In this document: in pieces, positions 17,207-26,708 of the stretch
Position numbering within the stretch: the stretch's first letter is position 1
Layout of the letters: every line of letters begins with the position of its first letter
Assembly (NCBI GenBank): GCA_048266425.1
Contig: JBLWZN010000015.1
Span: 18,863-82,862, forward strand
From: Cerina sp048266425
Lineage (GTDB): Bacteria > Bacteroidota > Bacteroidia > Flavobacteriales > Flavobacteriaceae
Length of the DNA stretch: 64,000 nt
Direction of reading: 5' to 3'
Made by a program: the position numbers and the translations under genes
The notes under the pieces: model-generated
The model's input: only the letters and a program-made list of their open reading frames with translations
Databases searched by the model: none
Told to the model about the DNA's origin: nothing

Positions 17207-18615
17207 CCGACCAACTCCTGCTCCATCAGCTCCCTTGGATCCGTCACCTTGCCCGTAACCGCTGCAGCTGCAGCAACTAGCGGACTGGCCAAAAGGGTTC
17301 TCGCTCCGGGACCTTGTCGACCTTCAAAGTTACGGTTAGAGGTGCTTACGGCGTATTTTCCGGCCGGCACCTTGTCATCGTTCATGGCCAAACAGGCAGA
17401 ACAACCGGGTTCACGTAATTCAAATCCGGCCTGCTCCAAAATGTCCAACAGTCCTTCCTCTTTGATAGATTGTACCACTTTATGGGATCCGGGAACCAAC
17501 CAAGCGGTAACGTTATCCGCCTTTTTCCTGCCTTTTACGATAGAGGTAAACGCCCTAAAATCTTCGATTCGGCCATTGGTACAGCTTCCCATAAATACAA
17601 AGTCAATGGGTTTGCCGATCATATCCTCTTTTTCGTGGAAAGCCATGTAATTCAATGACTTTTTAAAGGTAGTTGCACCGCCCTCTACCTCATCCGCACT
17701 CGGAATTCTTTTGGAGATGCCCTGGCCCATGCCCGGATTGGTCCCGTAGGTAATCATGGGCTCTATGGCAGACGCATCAAAATTGATCTCTTTGTCAAAA
17801 CTTGCACCCTCGTCCGTGCTAAGCGTCTTCCAATATGCCGCGGCCTTGTCCCATGCTGCACCGGTTGGGGTAAATTCCCTTCCCTTGATATATTCAAACG
17901 TTTTTTCATCGGGTGCTATCATGCCGCCCCTGGCGCCCATTTCTATACTGAGGTTACAGACGGTCATCCGACCTTCCATAGACATGTTCCTAAAAACATC
18001 TCCCGCATATTCTACAAAATATCCTGTCGCGCCCGAGGTCGTTAATTTTGAAATAATATATAGGGCAACATCCTTTGGCGTTACCCCCGTACCCAGTTTT
18101 CCATTTACATTGATACGCATGGATTTAGGTTTGGGCTGCATAATGCATTGGGTGGCCAGGACCATTTCCACTTCCGAAGTGCCAATACCAAATGCAATTG
18201 CACCAAAAGCTCCGTGGGTAGACGTATGCGAATCCCCGCATACGATGGTTGCCCCTGGTTGTGTAATCCCATATTCAGGTCCCACAATATGGACGATACC
18301 GTTTTTTTCATGACCCAGTCCCCAATAAGAAATCCCATGCTTTTTGGTGTTTTCCTCCAAGGCCCTAAGCTGGTTGGCGGATAATGGGTCCTCTACGGGC
18401 AAATGTTGGTTGATGGTGGGGGTATTATGGTCAGCCGTAGCAAAAGTACGCTCTGGATATAGCACCGGGATTTTCCGGTTCTTAATTCCCAGAAAGGCAA
18501 CGGGGCTGGTTACCTCGTGCACCATATGACGATCTATGAACAGTACATCCGGGCCGTTTTTAATCTTATGGACTATATGGGAATCCCAAACCTTGTCAAA
18601 TAATGTCTTCTTCAT
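17203..18615 (-). CDS. leuC: 3-isopropylmalate dehydratase large subunit
   Basis: A 470-residue aconitase-family subunit of normal length that carries the 4Fe-4S cluster. Visible features are GDSHTSTHGAFGAIAFGIG around residue 128, and the cluster cysteines in the segments SCTNGRIEDF (about 345) and CSACL (about 405-410). It partners LeuD. It is the first gene of the leucine cluster; a TAAATTTG promoter-like box lies at 18704-18697, about 85 bases upstream, without a clear -33 element. The last codons and the stop merge with the CCATCAA tandem repeat. Confidence 0.97.
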   Translation of the reverse strand: MKKTLFDKVWDSHIVHKIKNGPDVLFIDRHMVHEVTSPVAFLGIKNRKIPVLYPERTFATADHNTPTINQHLPVEDPLSANQLRALEENTKKHGISYWGLGHEKNGIVHIVGPEYGITQPGATIVCGDSHTSTHGAFGAIAFGIGTSEVEMVLATQCIMQPKPKSMRINVNGKLGTGVTPKDVALYIISKLTTSGATGYFVEYAGDVFRNMSMEGRMTVCNLSIEMGARGGMIAPDEKTFEYIKGREFTPTGAAWDKAAAYWKTLSTDEGASFDKEINFDASAIEPMITYGTNPGMGQGISKRIPSADEVEGGATTFKKSLNYMAFHEKEDMIGKPIDFVFMGSCTNGRIEDFRAFTSIVKGRKKADNVTAWLVPGSHKVVQSIKEEGLLDILEQAGFELREPGCSACLAMNDDKVPAGKYAVSTSNRNFEGRQGPGARTLLASPLVAAAAAVTGKVTDPRELMEQELVG

Positions 18616-18782
18616 CTTAACTAAATTTTTATGTACCTGTTAAACAATATATGGGCCATTAAGTTGAAATGCCGAATATATGTTTAAAAAGGCTTGCAAA
18701 TTTAAGAAATATAAGAAAATTTATTGCCATGGGTCACCGTTAGAATTACGATGTTCAACGGAAACATTTGTTACTTTTTTAA

Positions 18783-20888
18783 TCAACTGATGTAGTTCCA
18801 TATATTCTTTTCCTGGGTTAACCTAGCGTAGGTGTTTCTGATAATATGGTTTTCACTTGCTTGCAGACCGGGATCTTTGTTTAATAGTTGCAGGGCATAA
18901 TACCTTGCCGTTTTAAGAATGTCGTTATCCTTTACAATGTCGGCGATCCTCAGGTTAAGGATACCGCTTTGTTGGGTGCCCATAAGGTCTCCCGGCCCAC
19001 GCAGTTTTAGATCGACCTCTGCTATCTCGAATCCGTCATTGGTACTCGTCATGGTCTGAAGTCTGGTTTTGGCCTCGGCGGATAATTTGTGGGAAGTCAT
19101 CAATATACAATAACTTTGATCGGCACCGCGACCTACCCGGCCCCTGAGCTGGTGCAATTGTGACAATCCAAAGCGTTCCGCACTTTCTATGATCATCACC
19201 GAGGCATTGGGCACATTTACGCCCACCTCTATTACGGTTGTGGCAACCATGATCTGGGTTTCCCCGTTTACAAACCGATTCATTCCATAATCCTTATCGG
19301 CCGCTTTCATTTTGCCGTGGACTATGGAAATCTGGTAATCCGGCAGGGGAAAGTCCCTTGCAATGCTCTCGTAGCCGTCCATCAGGTCCTTGTAATCCAA
19401 GGCTTCGGATTCCTGTATCAATGGGTATACGATATAAATCTGTCTGCCTTTTTTTATTTCGTCCTTAATAAAGGCAAAAACCTTTAGGCGATTGGTGTCG
19501 TACCTGTGTACCGTTGTTATTGGTTTTCGGCCTGGAGGCATTTCATCGATTACCGAAATATCCAAATCCCCATAAAGGCTCATGGCCAAGGTGCGGGGAA
19601 TGGGCGTGGCCGTCATCACCAGGATATGTGGGGGAATATCGTTTTTATGCCACAACTTAGCTCGCTGGGCCACCCCGAATCGGTGCTGCTCGTCCACAAT
19701 GGCCAACCCTAGATTTTTGAAGATTACTTTGTCCTCCAGTAAGGCATGCGTACCGATAAGTATGTGCAATTTCCCATTTTCCAGTTGTTCGTGTATGATT
19801 TTTCGGTCCGATTTTTTTACGGAACCTGTAAGTAGGGAAATGTTCACCCCAATCCCGCCCAGCAATTCCTTGATGCCGTTAAAATGCTGCGTTGCCAAAA
19901 TCTCCGTGGGGGCCATCAAACAGGCCTGGAAACCATTATCTATGGCCAGTAACATGGTCATTAGGGCAACGATGGTCTTCCCGGAGCCAACATCCCCTTG
20001 TAGCAACCGGTTCATTTGTGCGTTGGTGCCCAGATCTGACCGAATCTCCTTGAGTACCCGTTTTTGTGCATCCGTAAGTTCGAACGGGAGATGATGGGAG
20101 TAAAAATCATTAAAAAGTTCCCCGACCTTATCAAAATTGAACCCCTTTATTTTTTGTTTTCGGATCAATTTTTTAGTGATCAATTGCAATTGTAGGTAAA
20201 AGAGTTCCTCGAACTTCAACCTAAATTGTGCCTTGGCCAGCAGTTCCTGATTTTTAGGGAAATGGATATTGAACAGGGCCTCGCTCTTGGATATCAATTT
20301 TAATTCGGACATGATGCCAGGGGAGAGGGTTTCCACAAATTGCCCCTGTGTCTCCAGAAACAATTGTTCGACAAGTTTACTGATGACCCTGTTTGTAATC
20401 CCTTTGTTTCCGAGTTTTTCCGTAGAGGGATAAATAGGTTGCATAGAGATCTTCAGTCCCTTTTCATGCTCCGAAAGTGGTTCCATTTCGGGGTGGGGCA
20501 TGGAAAAAGATCCGTTGAACCAATTGGTACGCCCAAAAATCACATAAGGGACATTTAGTTTCAGATTTTCCCTGATCCACTTTTGGCCACGGAACCAAAC
20601 CAACTCCATTTGGCCCGTTTCATCCACAAAGGTTGCGACCAAACGTTGTCCCCTTTTTTGTTCCACGGTCTTTAGGTGAACGATTTTCCCAATAATCTGC
20701 ACCTCGGCGCTGTTGCGTTGTAGTTGGTTTATTTTGTAGTACTGGGTCTTGTCCAAATATCGATTTGGAAAGAGATTTATGAGATCCCGATAGGTACGTA
20801 CCCCCAGTTCGGACCCTAAGGTTTCGGCCCGATTGGGACCAACACCTTTCAAATATACGATCGGGGTTTGGAGTATGCTGGGATTCAT
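18783..20888 (-). CDS. recG: ATP-dependent DNA helicase RecG
   Basis: A 701-residue branch-migration helicase. I start it at the ATG at 20888 (MNPSILQTPIVYLKGVGPNR), where homologues begin; the frame stays open for 38 more codons, but that part has no family similarity and would overlap the divergent gene. Domains in order: N-terminal helical and wedge/OB domain (about 15-160), helicase domain with LLQGDVGSGKT (Walker A) and DEQHRFG (DExH), then the C-terminal helicase domain with QLRGRVGRG and the TRG-like end. It rescues stalled replication forks and processes recombination intermediates. Confidence 0.95.
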   Translation of the reverse strand: MNPSILQTPIVYLKGVGPNRAETLGSELGVRTYRDLINLFPNRYLDKTQYYKINQLQRNSAEVQIIGKIVHLKTVEQKRGQRLVATFVDETGQMELVWFRGQKWIRENLKLNVPYVIFGRTNWFNGSFSMPHPEMEPLSEHEKGLKISMQPIYPSTEKLGNKGITNRVISKLVEQLFLETQGQFVETLSPGIMSELKLISKSEALFNIHFPKNQELLAKAQFRLKFEELFYLQLQLITKKLIRKQKIKGFNFDKVGELFNDFYSHHLPFELTDAQKRVLKEIRSDLGTNAQMNRLLQGDVGSGKTIVALMTMLLAIDNGFQACLMAPTEILATQHFNGIKELLGGIGVNISLLTGSVKKSDRKIIHEQLENGKLHILIGTHALLEDKVIFKNLGLAIVDEQHRFGVAQRAKLWHKNDIPPHILVMTATPIPRTLAMSLYGDLDISVIDEMPPGRKPITTVHRYDTNRLKVFAFIKDEIKKGRQIYIVYPLIQESEALDYKDLMDGYESIARDFPLPDYQISIVHGKMKAADKDYGMNRFVNGETQIMVATTVIEVGVNVPNASVMIIESAERFGLSQLHQLRGRVGRGADQSYCILMTSHKLSAEAKTRLQTMTSTNDGFEIAEVDLKLRGPGDLMGTQQSGILNLRIADIVKDNDILKTARYYALQLLNKDPGLQASENHIIRNTYARLTQEKNIWNYIS

Positions 20889-20986
20889 AGGACTAAAATA
20901 GGGGTAAACACATAGCTCGCAAAAGTCTTTGACCGATTTTTTTCGATGGATGGGTTTTGGTCCGTTAGGGATTATATATTTGTAGT

Positions 20987-23119
20987 ATGAAGTACATGCC
21001 ACTTATCGTTATTTTCCTGCTGGGAGTGGGTGCAAATGCCCAGCATCAGGAGAAGGTAGATTTTACCCACGCCGATGTTTCCATTGCCGTCGACCCCTAT
21101 AACCAACATATACAAGGTATGGTCACTTATGATTTAAGGGTGCTTCAAAAGGTAGATTCAATTTTCTTGGATGCCAAGAATATGGATTTTTCCTCGGTTT
21201 TATTGGATGGAAAAAGGGTTAGGTTTTACAACAATGGGAAAATTTTGGCCATCCGAAAAAAATTAAGGGCGGGGAAGGAGCACAGGTTGTCACTTATTTA
21301 TGAAACGATGCCCAAGCAGACGGTTTATTTTATTGGGTGGACTTCGGCTCCGCTCGGCCACCCGGATAACTGGAATAGTCGAAGTGCCATGGCTGATCCT
21401 AACCAAAAACAGGTCTGGACCCAGGGCCAAGGCAAATATACCAGTTATTGGCTCCCTAGTTTTGACGACATGAACGAAAAGGTGGAGTTTGATATGGATA
21501 TTACCTTTGACAAGACCTATTCTGTAATTGCCAATGGAAAACTGAGGGATACCGAGGAGACGGACAGCCTTAAAACCTGGTTTTTCGACATGGAACACCC
21601 AATGAGCAGCTATCTATTGGCGTTTGCAATTGGGCAATACGACCTTCAAGAAGCCGTTTCTGCAAATAACATTCCACTAAAAATGTATTATTATCCACAG
21701 GATACCCAGGAGGTAGAACCTACCTATCGCTATACCAAACGAATTTTTGATTTTATGGTATCGGAAATCGGGGTAGCCTATCCTTGGCAAAATTACAAAC
21801 AGGTTCCAGTTCGGGATTTCCTTTACGCTGGGATGGAAAATACGGGAACGACTATATTTTCCGATGGCTTAATGATCGATTCCGTGGCTTTTGTCGATCG
21901 GAATTATGTAAATGTGAATGCCCATGAGTTGGCGCATCAGTGGTTTGGGGATATGGTCACCGAGGTGGACGGCCATCACCACTGGCTACAGGAAGGCTTT
22001 GCCACGTATTATGCCCTCTTGGCCGAAAGGGAAATATTTGGGGACGAGTATTTTTATTGGAAGTTGTACGATTCGGCCAAAGAGCTGCAAAGACTTTCCA
22101 GTGATGGCAAGGGGGAGGCCCTGATTGATCCCAAGGCCAGTAGCCTAACTTTTTACGACAAGGGGGCATGGGCGTTGGTGATGCTTAAAGGTCTTGTTGG
22201 GGAAGCCGCTTTTAAATCCGGAGTACGTAATTATTTGAGGAAATATCAATTTAAGAATGTAACCATAACCGATTTTTTAGCTCAAATGGAGCAGGAAAGC
22301 GGGAAGGATTTATCCGATTTTAAAAGGACCTGGTTGGAGGGCACTGCATTTCCGGAGTTACAAACACAAAAAATATTGATGGATTCCTCTCCTACAATTG
22401 CTGCGTTCTATGCGCTGCAGCGAGAAATGACGGCAAGTTCAGGGAACAGTGAAACAATCATTCAGCGGTATTGGGACAGAACCAATTCCGTCCTGTTGAA
22501 AAGGAAAATTGTGGAACGGTACTATAAGTCCCTGTCAAAAGACCTTATCCGGCAGGCCTTTGAAAGTAACGATATCGGGATTAGGCAGGCGCTGGCCGTT
22601 ACCATGGACAAGATTACGCCCGACGTGAAACCAGGGTTTGAATCCTTGTTGAGCGATAAAAGCTACGTTACCATTGAGAATGCGCTCTATAAACTTTGGA
22701 TCTATTTTCCAGGGGATCGGGTCAAATATTTGGATAGCACCCAGGGTATCGTGGGATTTGCGAATAAAAATGTACGTTTGTTATGGCTTACTTTGGCCTT
22801 GTTGACCAAGGATTATCAGGTAAGCGAAAAACCAAAATATTACCAAGAATTGAGCGGATATACCTCGCCAAAGTACTCCTATGAGGTGAGGCTTGGTGCA
22901 TTTCAGTATTTAGAGGAAGGAATTGGTTTCTCCGATCAAAACCTTAAGGATCTAATTAACGCATCGATCCACCATAACTGGCAATTTAGAAAACAGGCTC
23001 GAGCCCTTTTGGATAGACTTTTGGAAGACCCCGGGTATAGGAAGAAATTGGTCAAAATATCCAAGGAACTAAAAGGGGACGAATTACGTTATATATTAAA
23101 TCAACTGGAGAAAGTATGA
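20987..23119 (+). CDS. M1 family aminopeptidase, exported
   Basis: A 710-residue zinc aminopeptidase with a signal peptide (about 1-19, cleaved after ANAQ). The active site is intact: AGMEN (281-285) as the GAMEN exopeptidase motif, HELAH (313-317) for zinc, and Glu336 in WLQEGFA as third ligand, 19 residues after His317. It should act in the periplasm on peptides. The C-terminal third is helical, as in other M1 enzymes. The start codon is only 4 bases after a TATATTTG box (20975-20982), so either the mRNA is almost leaderless or the real start is the ATG at 20996. The stop overlaps the next start by 4 bases, so translation is coupled to the patatin genes. Confidence 0.93.
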   Translation: MKYMPLIVIFLLGVGANAQHQEKVDFTHADVSIAVDPYNQHIQGMVTYDLRVLQKVDSIFLDAKNMDFSSVLLDGKRVRFYNNGKILAIRKKLRAGKEHRLSLIYETMPKQTVYFIGWTSAPLGHPDNWNSRSAMADPNQKQVWTQGQGKYTSYWLPSFDDMNEKVEFDMDITFDKTYSVIANGKLRDTEETDSLKTWFFDMEHPMSSYLLAFAIGQYDLQEAVSANNIPLKMYYYPQDTQEVEPTYRYTKRIFDFMVSEIGVAYPWQNYKQVPVRDFLYAGMENTGTTIFSDGLMIDSVAFVDRNYVNVNAHELAHQWFGDMVTEVDGHHHWLQEGFATYYALLAEREIFGDEYFYWKLYDSAKELQRLSSDGKGEALIDPKASSLTFYDKGAWALVMLKGLVGEAAFKSGVRNYLRKYQFKNVTITDFLAQMEQESGKDLSDFKRTWLEGTAFPELQTQKILMDSSPTIAAFYALQREMTASSGNSETIIQRYWDRTNSVLLKRKIVERYYKSLSKDLIRQAFESNDIGIRQALAVTMDKITPDVKPGFESLLSDKSYVTIENALYKLWIYFPGDRVKYLDSTQGIVGFANKNVRLLWLTLALLTKDYQVSEKPKYYQELSGYTSPKYSYEVRLGAFQYLEEGIGFSDQNLKDLINASIHHNWQFRKQARALLDRLLEDPGYRKKLVKISKELKGDELRYILNQLEKV

Positions 23120-24021
23120 GGGCAATGGTAATTTCGGGTGGGGCCAGCAAGGGTGCTTTTGCAGGGGGCGTTGCCCAGTATTTGGTACAGGAGCTCAAAT
23201 ACGATTATGACCTATTTTTGGGCACTTCCACCGGGAGCCTTCTTATTTCCCATTTTGCCCTTAAGAAAATCGAAAAAATTAAATCGGTCTATACCTCTGT
23301 GAATCAGGACAGTATTTTCAGCAATTGCCCGTTTAAAGTGCAAAAAAAATACGGGGCGGACAATATAAAAATTGATCATTTTAATGTGCTCAAAAATTTT
23401 TACCGGGGCAGTAAGACCTTTGGGGAGAGCTATAACCTCTTAAAACTAATAAAAAAGACCCTTACTGTAGAAGAGTTTAATACACTTAAGAAAGACCCGG
23501 TCGATATCGTGGCCACGGTATCCAATTTGTCCCTAAACCAAGTGGAATATATTTCCATTAAGGATTGTACCTATGAGGAATTTTGTGAATGGATATGGAT
23601 ATCCTGTAACTATACCCCATTTATGACCTTGGTAAAGAAGAATGGATGCGAATATGCCGATGGCGGGCTGGGTAGTATGGTCCCCATAGAGGAAGCCATA
23701 AAACGGGGAGCTACGGTAGTGGATGCCATTATTTTGCAGACCGAAGTCACCCTAACCAACCGCATGCCCTCCAAGAACGTATTTTCCCTGCTTACCAGTA
23801 TGTTCGGATTTATGTTAGATCGGATTGAAAACCAAAATATACGGATAGGCAAGTTTGTAGCCAATCACAACAACGCGATTATCAATTTTTACTATACCCC
23901 TACGGTGCTTACTACAAACGCCCTCATTTTCAACAAGGAAAAAATGACGGCCTGGTGGGAAAGCGGATATAATTTTGCCAAGCATAAGAACTTGGAGACT
24001 AATCAAATTGAATTGGAATGA
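23116..24021 (+). CDS. Patatin-like phospholipase (first of a tandem pair)
   Basis: A 301-residue patatin-family serine hydrolase. The oxyanion loop is GGASKGAF (8-15), the nucleophile Ser38 lies in GTSTG (36-40), and Asp182 in the DGG motif completes the dyad, so it should be active on phospholipids or other acyl esters. There is no signal peptide, so it is probably cytoplasmic or membrane-associated. It overlaps both the aminopeptidase gene before it and its paralogue after it by 4 bases (ATGA). The two paralogues are similar along their whole length, which points to tandem duplication. Confidence 0.92.
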   Translation: MRAMVISGGASKGAFAGGVAQYLVQELKYDYDLFLGTSTGSLLISHFALKKIEKIKSVYTSVNQDSIFSNCPFKVQKKYGADNIKIDHFNVLKNFYRGSKTFGESYNLLKLIKKTLTVEEFNTLKKDPVDIVATVSNLSLNQVEYISIKDCTYEEFCEWIWISCNYTPFMTLVKKNGCEYADGGLGSMVPIEEAIKRGATVVDAIILQTEVTLTNRMPSKNVFSLLTSMFGFMLDRIENQNIRIGKFVANHNNAIINFYYTPTVLTTNALIFNKEKMTAWWESGYNFAKHKNLETNQIELE

Positions 24022-24920
24022 GAGCATTGGTCATTAGCGGTGGTGGCAGCAAGGGCGCCTTTGCAGGAGGGGTGGCCCAATACTTAATGGAGGTAGAAAA
24101 GCGCAATTACGAAATCTTGGTGGGAACCTCCACCGGCAGTTTGCTGATTCCGCATTTGGCCCTCAACAATCTCGGAAAACTTTATGATATCTATACCAAT
24201 GTTAACCAGCTTTCAATTTTTAGTTTAAATCCCTTTATCGTCCGTAAAAGAGGGGATAGGGAATATGTTTCCATAAATTTTCTCGCCTCCATTTTACAAT
24301 TTATTAAAGGAAAAAGAACCTTTGGGGAAAGCAAGGCGCTCAGAAGGACGGTCCGAAGAAATTTCACCGTAGAGGAATATCAACAAATCCTGAAAAATAA
24401 CTCCGAGGTTGTGGTAACGGTTTCCAATCTCTCCAAAAATAGGGTAGAATACAAATGTATTAAGGATTTTAGTTATGATGAATTCTGTGATTGGATATGG
24501 ATTTCCTGTAATTACATACCGTTCATGTCCCTGGCCAAAAAGGATGGTTTTGAATACGGGGACGGGGGGTTGGGATGTGTTGTCCCCATCCAGGAGGCTA
24601 TTCGGCGGGGGGCTACGGAGATAGATGCCATTATCCTGGAATCGGAGAACATGGAGCGCAATAAGGTTCTGGGTAAAAATCCGTTTTCGCTTATGTTGAG
24701 CATTTACGGATTTGTCCTAGATCAAATTGAATATCACGATATTTCCGCGGGAATTCTGACTGCCGAACATCTGGGGGTAAAACTCAATCTGTATTACACT
24801 CCGACCAAATTGACCGAGAATTCATTGGTTTTCAATAAAAAGTTGATGACAAAATGGTGGCTCCAGGGTTTCAGCTATGCCGAAACTAAATTTATGGACT
24901 TAGGGGAACCCCTACCATAA
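24018..24920 (+). CDS. Patatin-like phospholipase (second of a tandem pair)
   Basis: A 300-residue paralogue of the preceding gene with the same key motifs: GGGSKGAF (8-15), Ser38 in GTSTG and a GDGGLG motif near residue 181. Shared blocks such as KRTFGESK versus SKTFGESY and CDWIWISCNY versus CEWIWISCNY show that the two come from one ancestor. Sequence has drifted in the lid and C-terminal parts, so substrate preference may differ. It is the last gene of the aminopeptidase-patatin-patatin operon, and its 3' end overlaps a convergent gene by 9 bases. Confidence 0.92.
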   Translation: MRALVISGGGSKGAFAGGVAQYLMEVEKRNYEILVGTSTGSLLIPHLALNNLGKLYDIYTNVNQLSIFSLNPFIVRKRGDREYVSINFLASILQFIKGKRTFGESKALRRTVRRNFTVEEYQQILKNNSEVVVTVSNLSKNRVEYKCIKDFSYDEFCDWIWISCNYIPFMSLAKKDGFEYGDGGLGCVVPIQEAIRRGATEIDAIILESENMERNKVLGKNPFSLMLSIYGFVLDQIEYHDISAGILTAEHLGVKLNLYYTPTKLTENSLVFNKKLMTKWWLQGFSYAETKFMDLGEPLP

Positions 24921-25430
24921 TTCCCGGATTTCCTTTTTTATGTATGCAAGTGCGGTACCCGAGGGCGATGATTTTTCCATGGTATCGTTTAAAATATCTT
25001 CCCGCAATTTGTCCGCGGTATCCGTTTCGCTCATGGCTGCCTTGCGGATAGATTGTATGGTGGCGCTTTTGGCCGCCTTGATGATATTCCAACAATCATC
25101 GGTCATATAGATCTGTTGGGAAAGGTTGTGATCGAACTCTTTTTCGATGTTGTTTATCAAAAGACTCTCGTATTCATTCTTTTTGGTCGATTTTGGGGCT
25201 ATTCTCACCAATAAACTCGGGATCGAGATTCTTTCCAAAAACAAGGCCATTCTTTCGTATGCCTGTAAGCGAATGGGCAGGATACTTTTTTGCGATTCCT
25301 TGTGCAATAAATATCTTCTTCGGCCTTCCTCGTTTTTGGTATGCATTTTAAAAAAATAAAACGCCACTACACCAGTAACGACCGCGGGTAATAGATAAGC
25401 AAAAAGTCTTAGGATTTCCTCTCCATTCAT
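24912..25430 (-). CDS. Conserved membrane-anchored protein of unknown function
   Basis: A 172-residue protein with one N-terminal membrane segment (about residues 8-27, LFAYLLPAVVTGVVAFYFF) and a charged, mostly helical cytoplasmic part of about 140 residues. The block SILPIRLQAYERMALFLERI around residue 50 looks like a conserved core. I do not recognise an enzyme motif. It is convergent with the patatin operon, with a 9-base overlap of the 3' ends, and may share a transcript with the OmpA-like gene downstream. Reading frame, codon use and a plausible topology support it as a real gene. Confidence 0.8.
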   Translation of the reverse strand: MNGEEILRLFAYLLPAVVTGVVAFYFFKMHTKNEEGRRRYLLHKESQKSILPIRLQAYERMALFLERISIPSLLVRIAPKSTKKNEYESLLINNIEKEFDHNLSQQIYMTDDCWNIIKAAKSATIQSIRKAAMSETDTADKLREDILNDTMEKSSPSGTALAYIKKEIRELW

Positions 25431-25574
25431 GTTTAAAAGCTTTTAGGTTTGATTTGATTTATGCTTGTAAAACGTGTGATTTTTGGAAAAAGTATGTGCC
25501 AATCCGAATATGGCCAACGCGCATGGGCCAACTTAACCTCGTGGAATTTTGAGAAACTGGGAATTAAATCAAAA

Positions 25575-25616
25575 CTGCCTGTCCAATTGAGGCGAAGCGC
25601 TTTATCGGACAGGCAG
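25575..25616. repeat. Palindromic element CTGCCTGTCC ... GGACAGGCAG
   Basis: Perfect 10-base arms, extended by a few further pairs outside, surround a 22-base loop in the gap between two minus-strand genes. A shorter relative, with the same AAACTGCCTGT beginning and a GGCAG end, is at 53359-53383. This looks like a dispersed intergenic palindrome rather than a terminator, since no T tract follows on the minus strand. Confidence 0.55.
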
Positions 25617-25640
25617 GTTCTGGAAAATGTATTTTTATTT

Positions 25641-26414
25641 CTAGTTTTTATTCTTCATACTATTCCAAATATTCAGATAAAATTCGTTGAACTTTGGATA
25701 TACCCGAATATAGGTGGAGGTAGCCGTTCCAGGCTTCCCAATCGGCAGCAATCTGTCCTGTGGCACTTGGTAGTCCTTATCGAGGACCTGGGCAATGGAT
25801 GCGACCCTTTTTGCCGCGAGTTCCCATCCTTCTGGCCCTTGGCTTTCGATACCCACATCCATGGTCGGGTTATTGTTTACAACACTTGCTATCTTTCCTA
25901 AAAAGTCTTTGGCCTCTTTACCGGCAAGTTCGGTTTTGTTACCGGCGCCAAATAGAAAGGTATTTTTAAGCACAACGGTCACTGCGCCGTTCTCTACGGT
26001 AATTTCGGCATTTTCGCCCAAAACCCTTTTAAAATCGGTAAGTACGGCAAGGGCGGTGGAATCGTTAGCGTTCAGGACATCCTTGATTTGACCCAGTTGA
26101 GCCTCTTTCAACTTAAGGCTTGTAAGGGTTTTGCTAATGTTATCCGATTTTTCCGTGGAGGCCGCGGTGAAATTGTTAAGGTTGTTCAGCAAGGAGGCAT
26201 TAGTTTTTTGAACTTCCAACATTTGGGCTTCGAAAGAGGCTGCTTTTGCCTCGCTCACCTTTGCGCTTGTTTGTGATTCCGCAAGCTCTGACTGGGTTGT
26301 TCTAAGCTTTGCATTTAGGTCGTCTATTTCCTTTAGAAGGTCGCTCTTTTTCTGTGCATGGACCAAAGTAGTGGCCATCAATAAAACAATGACCGGAACG
26401 ATAATTCTTTTCAT
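25641..26414 (-). CDS. OmpA-like exported coiled-coil protein with atypical C-terminal domain
   Basis: A 257-residue protein. I prefer the ATG at 26414 (MKRIIVPVIVLLMA), four codons into the longest frame, since the signal peptide (cleaved after VHAQ) starts there. Residues 22-110 are predicted coiled coil (DLLKEIDDLNAKLRTTQSEL), followed by an OmpA-like domain. It is a paralogue of the lipoprotein at 33199, but the peptidoglycan-binding GHTD motif of that protein is replaced here by ESQGP, so the key Asp is missing, while the later Arg (AAKR) is kept. It also has no lipobox. It may bind something other than meso-diaminopimelate, or nothing. Confidence 0.82.
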   Translation of the reverse strand: MKRIIVPVIVLLMATTLVHAQKKSDLLKEIDDLNAKLRTTQSELAESQTSAKVSEAKAASFEAQMLEVQKTNASLLNNLNNFTAASTEKSDNISKTLTSLKLKEAQLGQIKDVLNANDSTALAVLTDFKRVLGENAEITVENGAVTVVLKNTFLFGAGNKTELAGKEAKDFLGKIASVVNNNPTMDVGIESQGPEGWELAAKRVASIAQVLDKDYQVPQDRLLPIGKPGTATSTYIRVYPKFNEFYLNIWNSMKNKN

Positions 26415-26708
26415 CAGCGGGATCATATTAAGTTATTGTCAAAAATTTTAAAATCAATCTTTATGAATTAATGGGGCCAAAGCTAGCTATTTTTTAAGTT
26501 CCCTACAACAATACGTCCTTCACATCAAAATAAGTGCCAAAAGAAAGTTGTTTTACGCCATTAGATGCAATGGGCGGTAAATGAATGGGGATTGCAAAAG
26601 CGAAAGCCCAACCACAAATGTTTATAAAAACTAAAATCGGCATTTTAGGAACTGGTATATTATGGTTAATTTCACCCTCTTGGAGGAGCATTTTAATTTG
26701 CAGAAATT

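Noticed and set aside
18616..18782. Possible leucine leader peptide or T-box in front of leuC
   Set aside because: I looked upstream of leuC on the minus strand for a Leu-codon-rich short frame with a terminator/antiterminator pair, or a T-box, and saw none.
23116..24920. Patatin pair as a CBASS-like defence system
   Set aside because: No nucleotidyltransferase or other sensor gene lies next to them; neighbours are an aminopeptidase and a membrane protein.
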